A stretch of DNA of 64,000 bases, from NCBI GenBank assembly GCA_016713825.1, contig JADJOJ010000009.1:186001-250000 (forward strand), in the 5' to 3' direction. Of the stretch, positions 8,045 to 16,170 are shown piece after piece. The notes under the pieces are model-generated. The model searched no databases. It saw only the letters and a list, made by a program, of their open reading frames with translations, and was not told the DNA's origin. Both the position numbers and the translations under genes were made by a program. This DNA is from Candidatus Leptofilum gracile. GTDB taxonomy: Bacteria > Chloroflexota > Anaerolineae > Promineifilales > Promineifilaceae. Each line of letters opens with the position of its first letter. Within the stretch, counting starts at the first letter, position 1.

Positions 8045-9319
8045 TTATTCAGCCGCGGCCAACGCTTGCGCCAAATCTTCCAAAATGTCGTCGATGTGCT
8101 CGATGCCAATGCACAGCCGGATGGCATCCGGCGTCACACCTGCGGTTGCCAACTCTTCGTCCGTCAGCTGCCGGTGGGTGGTGGAGGCGGGGTGGGCCGC
8201 CAGCGACTTGGCATCGCCGATGTTTACCAGCCGCTTGAACAGCTTCAATGCGTCGTAAAACTTCACGCCTGCCTCAAAGCCACCTTTGATGCCAAACGTG
8301 AGCAAAGCAGAGGGCTTGCCATCCGTATACTTTTGCGCCAGTTCGTAATAGGGCGAGCTGGGCAGCCCGGCAAAGCTCACCCAGGCCACGCTGTCGTGAT
8401 TTTCCAGGTAGTTGGCCACTGCCAGCGCATTTTCCGTGTGGCGCTCCATGCGCAGCGCCAGCGTTTCGATGCCCTGCAAAATCAGGAAGGCGTTGAACGG
8501 GCTGATGGCTGAGCCAGTGTTGCGCAGCGGCACGGTGCGCGCCCGGCCGATGTACGCCGCTGGCCCCAGCGCCTGGGTGTACACCACGCCGTGGTACGAC
8601 GGTTCCGGCGTGTTCAGCATGGGGAAGCGGTCGGCGTGGTCGGCCCAGGGGAATTTGCCGGAATCGACGATGATGCCGCCCAGGGAGTTGCCGTGCCCGC
8701 CCATGTACTTGGTCAGCGAATGCACCACGATATCCGCGCCATAATCAATTGGGCGAATGAGAATTGGCGTAGCCACGGTGTTGTCTACAATGACGGGCAC
8801 GCCGTGTTTGTGGGCCATGGTGGCGATGGCTTCAATGTCCACAATGTTGCCGGCCGGGTTGCCAATTGTTTCGCAGAAAACGGCCGCTGTCTTCCCATCA
8901 ATCAACTTCTCCAGGCTTGCCGGGCTGTCATCCTCCGCAAAGCGCACGTCGATGCCCTGCTTGGGCAGCATGTGGGCAAACAAGGTGTAGGTGCCACCGT
9001 ACAGCAGCGGCACCGTGACGATGTTGCTGCCCGCTTCGGCAATCGTCAGGATGGCATAATTGATGGCCGCGCTGCCCGCGCTGACGGCCAGCCCGGCAAT
9101 GCCGCCTTCCAGTTCCGCCACGCGCTTTTCCAGCACATCGGCCGTGGGGTTCATGATGCGGGTGTAGATGTTGCCGGGCACGGCCAGGTTAAACAGGTCG
9201 GCCCCGTGCTGGGCGCTGTCAAATTCGTAGGCCACGGTCTGGTAGATGGGCACCGCCACCGCTTTGGTGGTGGGGTCGGTTTCATAACCGCCGTGGATGC
9301 CAATGGTTGCTGCTTTCAT
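8045..9319 (-). CDS. metY: O-acetylhomoserine aminocarboxypropyltransferase (O-acetylhomoserine sulfhydrylase)
   Basis: A 424-residue Cys/Met-metabolism PLP enzyme that makes homocysteine from O-acetylhomoserine and sulfide. HSLTKYMGGHGNSLGG holds the Schiff-base Lys (about residue 204), and YTRIMNPTADVLEKR and FCETIGNPAGNIVDIE are typical of this branch. The start at 9319 has AAGGAG upstream and matches the usual N-terminus (ATIGIHGGY); a longer frame to 9382 enters a repeat. It follows metA on the same strand, giving a two-step route from homoserine to homocysteine. No ACGGCCGT copy lies in metY or metA, although a one-mismatch version occurs near 8879. Confidence 0.96.
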   Translation of the reverse strand: MKAATIGIHGGYETDPTTKAVAVPIYQTVAYEFDSAQHGADLFNLAVPGNIYTRIMNPTADVLEKRVAELEGGIAGLAVSAGSAAINYAILTIAEAGSNIVTVPLLYGGTYTLFAHMLPKQGIDVRFAEDDSPASLEKLIDGKTAAVFCETIGNPAGNIVDIEAIATMAHKHGVPVIVDNTVATPILIRPIDYGADIVVHSLTKYMGGHGNSLGGIIVDSGKFPWADHADRFPMLNTPEPSYHGVVYTQALGPAAYIGRARTVPLRNTGSAISPFNAFLILQGIETLALRMERHTENALAVANYLENHDSVAWVSFAGLPSSPYYELAQKYTDGKPSALLTFGIKGGFEAGVKFYDALKLFKRLVNIGDAKSLAAHPASTTHRQLTDEELATAGVTPDAIRLCIGIEHIDDILEDLAQALAAAE

Positions 9320-9356
9320 TGTAGGTGTTTCTCCTTTTTTGCCTTTGGGAATTGGC

Positions 9357-9402
9357 TGATGCGTGAAACGTGAGCTTTTCACGTTTCACGCATCACGTTT
9401 CA
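9357..9402. repeat. Hairpin of CGTGAAACGTGA words
   Basis: TGATGCGTGAAACGTGA (9357-9373) pairs perfectly over 17 bases with 9379-9395 around a five-base loop, with part of the word repeated again to 9402. It sits between metA and metY. The same word family recurs at 33211-33272. Confidence 0.85.
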
Positions 9403-9425
9403 CCATCCCAAAGAAGTAAATTTGC

Positions 9426-10496
9426 TCATTTGCGTAGACCCAGTGGGTTTTGGGGATCGATGCCGGGTGAAAACGGCACTTTTCTGTCAAGGGCTGTCAG
9501 TTGATAAACCAACCCCAGCCAATTGTTGAACAACGCTTTGCCTGTATCCCCCCAGGTGTTATCCAGATATCGGTCAATGGCCTCCTCTGGAAAAGGGGGG
9601 ATGGGCGTGTTCGCTTCCTGGCTGGCCAGCACAATTGCTTCGTATTCGTCGGCAATGTTGGCCGCTTTGGGTGGGAAGTAGTTTTCCGGGTGGGGCGGGT
9701 ACTCATCAATTGCGCCGTCGATGAAGCGCAACACTTCCCGTTTGTACTCCTTCAGCAGGCTGTTGTAATCATACTCGGGATGCCCCTGGAAGTAGACAAT
9801 GCGAAACTGGTCTGGGCTAACGGCCATGTGCACACCGCCTGCTTCTCCCTCTACCAGAATGCACAAACCGGCGGCCTCTAGCTGGGCGCGGGTGATGCCG
9901 TTGTAGCGGGAGTGAACCACATCGAAGCGGGTGTTGATGTGGCGCAGCAGGGGATGGGCTTTTTGGGTAATGCGGTGCGGGTAGACCCCCCACTTTTTGG
10001 CGGGCAAGGGCTGCCGCTTGATGCCGTACAGCTGTTTCACCAGCGCATGAGTGGCCAGGCAAGAGCACAACACCGAGGTGACGTTTTCGGTGGCCCAGGC
10101 GATCACTTCTTGCAACGGCTGCCAGAACGGTTCTTGCTCCAGCGTGGGGTTGGCGACGTTGGCTCCGGTAATGACCAAAGCGTCTAAACCATCTTGCTTG
10201 AGCCGCTCGAAGGTGGTGTAATATTTTTCGATGTAAGCTTGCATTTCTGCGCCGCGAGGCAGCCCGGGAATGGAGAAGGGGTAAACGTAGAACTGGGCGA
10301 TCTGGTTTGAGTTGCCGAGCAAGCGCATAAACTGCTGTTCGGTGACGGTGAGGGCGGCGTCGGGCATCATGTTGAGCAGGCCGATGTGCAGTTCGCGGAT
10401 ATCCTGGTGCAGGGCGTGATCCAGGGAAAGGATTTCTTGTCCTTGCTGGCGCAGCCGGTCAAAGGTTGGTAGAGGTGAATGTGCTACGAGTGGCAT
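9426..10496 (-). CDS. metA: Homoserine O-acyltransferase, MetA/MetAS type
   Basis: A 356-residue class-I glutamine-amidotransferase-like acyltransferase that activates homoserine for methionine synthesis. The nucleophile elbow reads VLCSCLATHA with the likely catalytic Cys at 146, and the catalytic His is in FQGHPEYD. The opening MPLVAHSPLPTF and IRELHIGLLNMMPDAAL are characteristic. Whether it uses acetyl-CoA or succinyl-CoA cannot be told from sequence alone, but the neighbouring metY argues for acetyl. The ATG at 10496 has only a weak binding site. The upstream leader holds a Met/Cys-rich small frame (10632-10754). Confidence 0.93.
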   Translation of the reverse strand: MPLVAHSPLPTFDRLRQQGQEILSLDHALHQDIRELHIGLLNMMPDAALTVTEQQFMRLLGNSNQIAQFYVYPFSIPGLPRGAEMQAYIEKYYTTFERLKQDGLDALVITGANVANPTLEQEPFWQPLQEVIAWATENVTSVLCSCLATHALVKQLYGIKRQPLPAKKWGVYPHRITQKAHPLLRHINTRFDVVHSRYNGITRAQLEAAGLCILVEGEAGGVHMAVSPDQFRIVYFQGHPEYDYNSLLKEYKREVLRFIDGAIDEYPPHPENYFPPKAANIADEYEAIVLASQEANTPIPPFPEEAIDRYLDNTWGDTGKALFNNWLGLVYQLTALDRKVPFSPGIDPQNPLGLRK

Positions 10497-10631
10497 AAGG
10501 TTGTTCTTTTTTGTCAGCGTAGGTGTGCTGAGTCAGGTGTTTTGGGATACGGCCGTTTCCCATCACGGCCAGAACGGTTCAAACAAAGTTGGGAGTTTAC
10601 GCGGGGGAAGTCGGAAAGTGCTGAGGGAAAA

Positions 10632-10754
10632 TTAACGCACTATCGGTACCAATCGAGTACAAAACTGCCCCCGCTTGGTACAGATGCAGCAAGGCATACC
10701 GCACATCATGGCGTTATTGGAATTATGCATGGGTTGCCATAGTTGCATCTTCAT
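10632..10754 (-). CDS. Candidate Met/Cys-rich leader peptide upstream of metA
   Basis: A 40-codon frame, ATG at 10754, running toward metA and ending about 135 bases before its start. It encodes six Met (positions 1, 3, 9, 16, 17, 20) and five Cys (18, 22, 23, 25, 32), including AMMCGMPCCIC. Such density of the pathway's own end products is what a ribosome-mediated attenuation leader would show. The upstream AAGG is a weak ribosome binding site. I do not see a clear terminator with a U-tract after it, so function is unproven. Confidence 0.35.
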   Translation of the reverse strand: MKMQLWQPMHNSNNAMMCGMPCCICTKRGQFCTRLVPIVR

Positions 10755-10908
10755 AAAAAAAGCCTTGCGCTTGCATGCAGATAGCGGCAGATGGTAGCAA
10801 ACAGCGCCGGATACGTCAATCAATCAGTGAAATTGGCAAACGCACGGTAAAAGAGGGCTTTATTAACCCGCAGTTGTTAAAATCTTGTAAGTTTTACTGT
10901 GAACAAGG

Positions 10909-10938
10909 TTGACGCCACGCTATCGGGCTAATTATGAT
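10909..10938 (+). promoter_or_regulatory. Promoter of aroQ
   Basis: TTGACG (10909-10914) and TATGAT (10933-10938) are separated by 18 bases. The predicted start site leaves a short leader of roughly 10 bases before the aroQ ATG. Confidence 0.65.
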
Positions 10939-10955
10939 ATGAACAGGTGCGCAAA

Positions 10956-11405
10956 ATGACGACGAATGTTCTGGTTTTACACGGACCCAATTTGAATCTG
11001 TTAGGCAGTCGGGAACCAGAGGTTTACGGCCGTTTCACCCTAACCGACATCAACAATAGGCTCTCAGAACAGGCACAAGCCCGGGGAACAGCCGTCCAGT
11101 TTATGCAATCGAACCATGAAGGTGCATTGATAGACGCTATCCATGAGGCGCGTGGCTGGGCAGATGGTATTCTAATCAACCCTGGAGCCTTTACCCATTA
11201 CAGCTACGCCCTGCGCGATGCCCTCGCCTCTGTTGCATTGCCCGCCGTCGAGGTGCATTTGTCCAACATTCACGCCCGTGAAGAATTCCGGCACAAATCC
11301 GTATTGGCTGCCGTTTGCATGGGTCAGATTTCTGGATTTGGTTGGCGCAGTTACACGTTGGGGTTGGATGCCTTAATTGATAAAATACAAGAAAAAAGAG
11401 CCTAG
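10956..11405 (+). CDS. aroQ: Type II 3-dehydroquinate dehydratase
   Basis: A 149-residue enzyme of the shikimate pathway that dehydrates 3-dehydroquinate to 3-dehydroshikimate, normally a dodecamer. Diagnostic motifs are HGPNLNLLGSREPEVYG (with the catalytic Tyr after EVYG), QSNHEGALID, INPGAFTHYSYALRDA and EVHLSNIHAREEFR. Its length matches the family. I take the ATG at 10956, preceded by AGGTG six bases away, over a GTG nine bases upstream. It feeds chorismate to the tryptophan branch encoded downstream. Confidence 0.96.
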   Translation: MTTNVLVLHGPNLNLLGSREPEVYGRFTLTDINNRLSEQAQARGTAVQFMQSNHEGALIDAIHEARGWADGILINPGAFTHYSYALRDALASVALPAVEVHLSNIHAREEFRHKSVLAAVCMGQISGFGWRSYTLGLDALIDKIQEKRA

Positions 11406-11859
11406 ACCATAAGTTGTCGTTGGGAACGAAAAATGATGGGCCTAAGCTCTTTCCTCATTTGGGTAGAACCTGTACAACTGGTAATGATGTGGCCGTGATG
11501 GTAGCTTCAATGCGGCTGTGATGGTGGTGCGATGCTTCAGCGAAGTTGGCTCTAATGCGGGTGTGATGTTAACAACGTTGCGTCTGCGTTGTGTGTGCGA
11601 TGCGTCTCTGTTGTGTGGTCGATGCGTCTGCGTTGTGTGTGCGATGTTGCTGTGTTGATTGTCAAGGCCTACCCGGGCAAGGTTCTTGAAAACCTTGTTT
11701 CATTTATAGTCAAAAAACATTACAAAAAAAATTACGAAGCAATTCCATTCTCTAATTCTGCCAATTAACCCAAAGCGGTTTATAATGGATGCGGTTGGCA
11801 AACATCTGCCAGAGCCTTACAGAAACGATTAATTGAGACCACAAAAAGGAACGATTAAG
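11406..11859. other. Intergenic region with degenerate and tandem repeats
   Basis: This 454-base spacer is rich in T and G, with loosely repeated GTGATG...GATGC words from about 11490 to 11570 followed by three ordered 22-base units (11580-11645). No gene is supported. Confidence 0.55.
11580..11645. repeat. Three tandem 22-base units
   Basis: Units at 11580-11601, 11602-11623 and 11624-11645. Units 1 and 3 are identical (beginning GCGTCTGCGTTGTG and ending GCGAT); unit 2 differs at about three positions. A possible hypervariable minisatellite. Confidence 0.9.
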
Positions 11860-12045
11860 ATGAAAAAACAACTTCGCCTGGCGTTTTATTTTGCTTTTTG
11901 TTTGCTTTTGCTGCCGCTTACCGCTTTTGCTGCTCCGCTTATGGAGACCGAGTCGGTTAATTTGCCAGGTTGGCTTGGTGCCGCTTTGACGGTGCTGGCC
12001 TTGCTTATGCCAGTTTTCTTTCGGCTTTGGCTGAAGCAAAAATAG
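11860..12045 (+). CDS. Small membrane or exported protein, 61 residues
   Basis: It begins MKKQLRLAFYFAFCLLLLPLTAFAAP, a good signal peptide or first helix with an AFA-A cleavage-like site, followed by a short polar stretch and a second hydrophobic segment (WLGAALTVLALLMPVFFRLWL). AAAGGA lies 8-9 bases upstream of the ATG. I do not recognise a family. A strong hairpin follows at 12075-12104. It may be a small inner-membrane protein. Confidence 0.55.
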   Translation: MKKQLRLAFYFAFCLLLLPLTAFAAPLMETESVNLPGWLGAALTVLALLMPVFFRLWLKQK

Positions 12046-12074
12046 AGGATCTACACCAGACAAATACGCAAAAA

Positions 12075-12104
12075 TGCACCGGACATTCCCCAATGTCCGG
12101 TGCA
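12075..12104 (-). terminator. Perfect 13-bp hairpin, terminator for the minus-strand gene
   Basis: TGCACCGGACATT pairs perfectly with 12092-12104 around a four-base loop. On the minus strand it is followed by TTTTTGCG, as for an intrinsic terminator of the gene ending at 12188. On the plus strand no T-run follows, but it may still stop transcription of the small gene. Confidence 0.7.
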
Positions 12105-12187
12105 AATTGAAGGAAGAGCGTGAGGAGAAAGCCCCACTTTTGCGGTGTTCCCAATGGGAAGATGCTCAGGATTTACACGTGATGCTG

Positions 12188-12973
12188 CTAAATGCCACCG
12201 TGCCCCACACAGCCTGGATCCATCAAAAAGCTAAACAACTTGCCAACCAGAACGTCCCCATTGTCTGGGTTGTACCCTACATAAAACGTAGTCTGGTTGG
12301 TTGGCACTTTTAGCTGCCCGCCTATGAATGCCGGGTGGCTTCCCAGATTGACTCCGTCTACAGAAAACTCAGGCAGGTAGCCGGTTCCTTGCTGCTGCAA
12401 TTGGCCCATACCGTTTTGAATATTGCCGTTGGGCGAAAACGTTTCACTTTCAGCGATAGCCCCATTGACCATGAGCTGGTAGTTGGCCACACTGGCTGAT
12501 TGTACCGGCGCGGAGAACTGCAATTCTGGCATGGCAAAGATGGGATTGCCAGATGTTTGGGAAAACATCAAATCTGCCACGCCGTAGGCCAGCTTGCAGG
12601 TGCAGCTATCTGGCACTTTTAGCTCGCCGCGCGTTAAGGCAGCTACTTTGTCCTGAAAATTGGGCATACTGCATTCAAAGTAGCCGCTGCCATCGAAGAT
12701 GGCAATATTGTTAGAGATTTCTACGGAACCGACTTGCTGGCAGGTAACCGGGTAAACCTGGCTCAGGTAAAGAACTGGTGCGCCACTGCGTGATTCGCGG
12801 TAAATTTCTATGGTCATGTTGGCAACGGGTTGGTCATTGGGGAAGGCCATTTCTATAAACCAGCGGGCTTCCAGTTTGGTGGGGGCCGCTTGTGCGGTTG
12901 TGGGCCATGATAAAAGGCCGAATACGGCCGTACCCAAAACAAATAACAGTACCAATACAGATCGGCTTTTCAT
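12188..12973 (-). CDS. Exported protein of unknown function
   Basis: A 261-residue protein with an evident signal peptide (MKSRSVLVLLFVLGTAVFGLLSW...AQA-AP). The mature part is low in charge, rich in Gln/Asn/Ser, and has six Cys spread through the middle and C-terminus (VTCQQ, YFECS, DSCTCK, PGCVG), which suggests an extracytoplasmic fold with disulfides. No known domain is recognised. The start at 12973 is supported by AAGGAG; a longer frame to 13072 lacks one. Confidence 0.75.
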   Translation of the reverse strand: MKSRSVLVLLFVLGTAVFGLLSWPTTAQAAPTKLEARWFIEMAFPNDQPVANMTIEIYRESRSGAPVLYLSQVYPVTCQQVGSVEISNNIAIFDGSGYFECSMPNFQDKVAALTRGELKVPDSCTCKLAYGVADLMFSQTSGNPIFAMPELQFSAPVQSASVANYQLMVNGAIAESETFSPNGNIQNGMGQLQQQGTGYLPEFSVDGVNLGSHPAFIGGQLKVPTNQTTFYVGYNPDNGDVLVGKLFSFLMDPGCVGHGGI

Positions 12974-13280
12974 GCAGATGATTCTCCTTTGTTGTGGTGA
13001 AGGTCGGCAAAATGGGACACTGCTTTTTGCCGTCTTAAGCAACAGATACCTATTCCTGCCACAGCTTACCACGATTTTTGCCTAAGCTAGTGTCACATTT
13101 TATAAATTTAGTCTCGTTTTTAGCGGCAGGCGGAACTTTGGGCGCGGCTGCATCGTTTGGTTCAACCAAGATGAAACAGGGTGATGGCCCAGCGGTTGCC
13201 GAGCAACCTCTCATTGTAGCAATTCGAGTTTAGGCTATTCTTGGGAACGGCCGTATCTTTACCACGGAGCAGAGTGAAGC
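12974..13280. other. Divergent intergenic region
   Basis: About 307 bases between an exported-protein gene (minus) and the STAND gene (plus). It holds one ACGGCCGT copy (about 13248) close to the STAND start. No other feature is clear to me. Confidence 0.5.
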
Positions 13281-15998
13281 ATGGCACGAAAACAAAAAGA
13301 CAATCCCGGCAGCGAACCTTTTCACGATCAGCTGCGCCTGGCGCTCAATAGCTTTGATCAACCCGCCTGGTTGGGCGAAGAATCCCCCCTGGCCGCCCCT
13401 TATTTTTTGGGGGATATGCTGCAAACTGTGGCTGATGGCGCAACGGCCGTTGGCCGAGGCCAGGTGCTGCAAAAAATCCTCAAGCAAGCCGCCGATACCT
13501 TATGGCCCCACAATCGGCTGCCGCATAGCCGCGACGAACTGGAAGCAATGGTCGCCGAAGAGCGGCGCGACCAGGGCAATAAAGGCAGCGGCTACATCTA
13601 TTTGCTGCTCGATTTGCGCTACTTCCGCACCTATTTTCGCCCGCTCGACTATCCCAAAGCGGGACATGAACAAGATATCATCGAATATTTGGGCGTAGGG
13701 CGCAGCCCGTATTTCCGCCATCTCAAAGCAGCCCGCGAAGCGCTGGCCGATGCCTTGCTGAGCCAACTGCATCCCACCTACCGGCTGGAACGGCCGTTCC
13801 TCCCCCCCACCCATTTGCTAGGCCGCGATCCGCTCATGCAAACCGCCACCCGCACGCTGCAAAATGGGCAAACTGTTTTCCTAACCGGGATGGGCGGCAT
13901 GGGCAAAACGGCCGTTGCCGCCACCATCGCCAGCCATTGGCCCCACGAAACGTTCTGGTTCACCATCCGCCCCACCTTCAACGACGATTTGGGCAGCTTG
14001 CTCTTTTCGCTGGGCCAATTTTTGCACCAGCAGGGTGCATCCCGCCTCTGGTTGCAGCTGGTGGCCGATGGGGGCAAGGTGGAAAAGCCCAACCTGGCTC
14101 TGGCCCAACTGCGTGCCGATTTGCACCATCTGGCCGCCACGCCCCCCCTGTTTTGCATTGATGAAGTCGATTTGCTGCAGCAAGATACCGACATCATCCG
14201 CCTGGGCCACCTGCGGCTGCGCGAATTTTTGGCTGGCCTTAGCCAGTCGGTTCCGCTGCTGCTGGTGGGGCAGCAAGCCATCTTGCCTGCGGATTTAGAG
14301 GTGCGGGTGACGGGATTAACGGCCGTTCAGGTAACCGAACTGCTGGCGGCAGCCAACCTCACTGGCAGCCCAGCAGAAATTGACCAGCTCACCACCTACA
14401 CTGGCGGCAATCCCCGCTTTTTGCACCTGTGCGTGGCCCTGCACGACGGTCAGCAATCGTTGACGGAGCTGATGCAGCGGCTGCCCCAGGTGCCGTCGCT
14501 GCGAGCGCTGCTGGTGCGCTTGCGCCAGCGGCTTTCCCCGGATGAACGTGGCCTGCTGGCCCAGCTGGCAGTTTTTCGCAGCCCGGCGCCGCAGGATGCC
14601 TGGCCAGACAAATCGGCCCAAGCCGCCCTGGCGGCGCTGCGCCAGCGCCAAATTGTGCAGGAAGATGGGGTTGGCGGCGTGGCGCTGCTGCCTGTCATTC
14701 GGGATTTGGTGTTGGAGGATTGGCAATGGCTGCCCACAGAGCAGCGGGAGCAATGCCATCTGGCAGCGGCCAACATTCGGGCGATGCGGGGCGAGTACAC
14801 GGCGGCGGCTTACCATTTTGTGCAGGCAGGGGAGGGGGATACGGCCGTTCACATCTGGTTCCCCCACCGGCAGCAAGAAATTCAGCGCGGCCAGGCCAGC
14901 GCGGCCCTGATTGTGTTTGAGCAGCTTTCACCAAAACGGTTGGATGAAGATGAACGGGAGGCGCTCATCTTGCTGCGCGCCCAGCTTTACCGGCTGACGG
15001 GGCAGCCCGAAGAAGGGCTGGCCGCCATCCAGACAACCCGCTGGCACAAAGCCAGCGAGATGGCCGTGCAGGCGCAGGAGCTGAAAGGTGGCTTTTTGAA
15101 CGCGCTGGGCTACCCGCAGCAAGCGGCCGAATCGTTGCAGCAGGGCAAAGAGATTATTCAGCGGCTGCTGCGGCAGCTGGTACGCTTTCGTTACCAGCAA
15201 ACGCAGCATCATTTGCAGCGGCGGGCAATGACCGAGGCGTGGCGCGAGGCGCAGCTGGTGCAGTACGAGGCGGAGCATTTGCAGGGCATGGTGCGCGAGG
15301 AGCAGGGCAATTACGACGAGGCGTACCTGCATTACCAGCGGGCACTGGCCCTGGCCAAAAGCGTGCAGTATGAATCTGGCATTGCCCAGATTAATCGGGA
15401 ACTGGCGGCTATTTTGGGGCGGCAGGGGCGCGTGGCCGAGGCGGTGCCCCATGCCGAAGAGGCAATTGGCTACTTCGCCCGTATCGGCGACCGGATGGGG
15501 CAGGAGATGGTGCGCAATGCGCTGGCGGTGGCGCACATTCAGGCGGGCCAGTTTGCCGAGGCGATCGGCGTGGCGGAGCTGTCGCTGCCCTTTTTTGAGG
15601 AGGCGGGGATGCCATTTTGGACGGCCGTTACGGCGGCAAACCTGGCGGAGGCGCATTATGAGATGGGCAATTTGCCCCAGGCGCGGGCGCTGGCTCACAA
15701 GGTGCTGCAAACGGAGGAGGCGCACGCTTACCCGTACGCGCAGTTCACGCTGGGGCTGGTGGCGCAGGCGGAGGGGGTGTTGGAAACGGCCGTGGCCCAC
15801 TTCACGGAATCGCGCAACCAGGCGCAAAGCAACGATGATACTTACATGGCAGCCTACGCCTGGCGAGCGTTGGGCAGCGTGCTGATTGCGCAGGGGGAAA
15901 CGGCCGTCGGGCAAGAGGCGTTGGCCGAAGCTGCTCGGCGGTTCAAGCTGCTGGGCCTCACGGCCGAGTTGGAAAAAACGGAGCGGCTATTGGCGTAG
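13281..15998 (+). CDS. STAND-type ATPase with C-terminal TPR array
   Basis: A 905-residue signal-transduction ATPase. Residues 1-170 form an effector-like region I cannot assign (with a motif GYIYLLLDLRYFRTYF). The NTPase has Walker A GMGGMGKT (203-210) and Walker B FCIDEVD (291-297), with a later TGGNPRFLHL motif like the winged-helix boundary of AP-ATPases. Residues from about 500 to the end are helical TPR-like repeats (YDEAYLHYQRALALAK, RVAEAVPHAEEAIGYF, QFAEAIGVAELSLPFF). STAND proteins sense ligands through the repeats and activate an effector; some act in phage defence, others regulate transcription. It carries an unusual number of ACGGCCGT copies (eight in 2.7 kb), read mostly as TAV. 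Confidence 0.85.
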   Translation: MARKQKDNPGSEPFHDQLRLALNSFDQPAWLGEESPLAAPYFLGDMLQTVADGATAVGRGQVLQKILKQAADTLWPHNRLPHSRDELEAMVAEERRDQGNKGSGYIYLLLDLRYFRTYFRPLDYPKAGHEQDIIEYLGVGRSPYFRHLKAAREALADALLSQLHPTYRLERPFLPPTHLLGRDPLMQTATRTLQNGQTVFLTGMGGMGKTAVAATIASHWPHETFWFTIRPTFNDDLGSLLFSLGQFLHQQGASRLWLQLVADGGKVEKPNLALAQLRADLHHLAATPPLFCIDEVDLLQQDTDIIRLGHLRLREFLAGLSQSVPLLLVGQQAILPADLEVRVTGLTAVQVTELLAAANLTGSPAEIDQLTTYTGGNPRFLHLCVALHDGQQSLTELMQRLPQVPSLRALLVRLRQRLSPDERGLLAQLAVFRSPAPQDAWPDKSAQAALAALRQRQIVQEDGVGGVALLPVIRDLVLEDWQWLPTEQREQCHLAAANIRAMRGEYTAAAYHFVQAGEGDTAVHIWFPHRQQEIQRGQASAALIVFEQLSPKRLDEDEREALILLRAQLYRLTGQPEEGLAAIQTTRWHKASEMAVQAQELKGGFLNALGYPQQAAESLQQGKEIIQRLLRQLVRFRYQQTQHHLQRRAMTEAWREAQLVQYEAEHLQGMVREEQGNYDEAYLHYQRALALAKSVQYESGIAQINRELAAILGRQGRVAEAVPHAEEAIGYFARIGDRMGQEMVRNALAVAHIQAGQFAEAIGVAELSLPFFEEAGMPFWTAVTAANLAEAHYEMGNLPQARALAHKVLQTEEAHAYPYAQFTLGLVAQAEGVLETAVAHFTESRNQAQSNDDTYMAAYAWRALGSVLIAQGETAVGQEALAEAARRFKLLGLTAELEKTERLLA

Positions 15999-16123
15999 GT
16001 TGCGAGGGAAACCTGACAGGTTTAGGAACGATCTGCGCGATTAAGTTGCTCCGCTGGGCAAAATCGTTTTGCCAATGAGTTGATTTGTAAACCTGTCAGG
16101 TTTTGGAACCATCTTAAAACTTC
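15999..16123. other. Spacer after STAND gene with CCTGACAGG inverted repeat
   Basis: AAACCTGACAGGTTTA (16009-16024) and its exact 16-base inverse (16088-16103) enclose a smaller hairpin (GGCAAAATCGTTTTGCC near 16057). It is probably a structured 3' region of the STAND gene. No gene is seen. Confidence 0.6.
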
Positions 16124-16152
16124 TTGACAGCGGAAAACGGCCGTGTTACCAT
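16124..16152 (+). promoter_or_regulatory. Promoter of the trp cluster
   Basis: A consensus -35 TTGACA (16124-16129) stands 17 bases before TACCAT (16147-16152), which would start transcription near 16159, just before the T-box leader. The spacer contains an ACGGCCGT palindrome. Confidence 0.7.
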
Positions 16153-16170
16153 CCCGCCCAACTTAAAAAA

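Larger units (their letters stand above)
10497..10955. other. Divergent intergenic region, metA leader and aroQ promoter
   Basis: About 460 bases separate metA (minus) and aroQ (plus). I found no SAM-riboswitch core. On the minus strand it holds a Met/Cys-rich 40-codon frame. Between that frame and metA, GGCCGT and ACGGCC can pair near 10580-10550. The right end carries the aroQ promoter. Confidence 0.55.

Noticed and set aside
8591..9373. A 260-codon plus-strand frame
   Set aside because: It is antisense to metY, which has clear motifs; the product is His/Gly/Val-rich without recognisable domains.
10497..10955. SAM riboswitch upstream of metA
   Set aside because: No SAM-I, SAM-II or SAM-IV core motif could be recognised on the minus strand.
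14928..15914. A 328-codon minus-strand frame
   Set aside because: It is antisense to the TPR region of the STAND gene and has no ribosome binding site or family resemblance.
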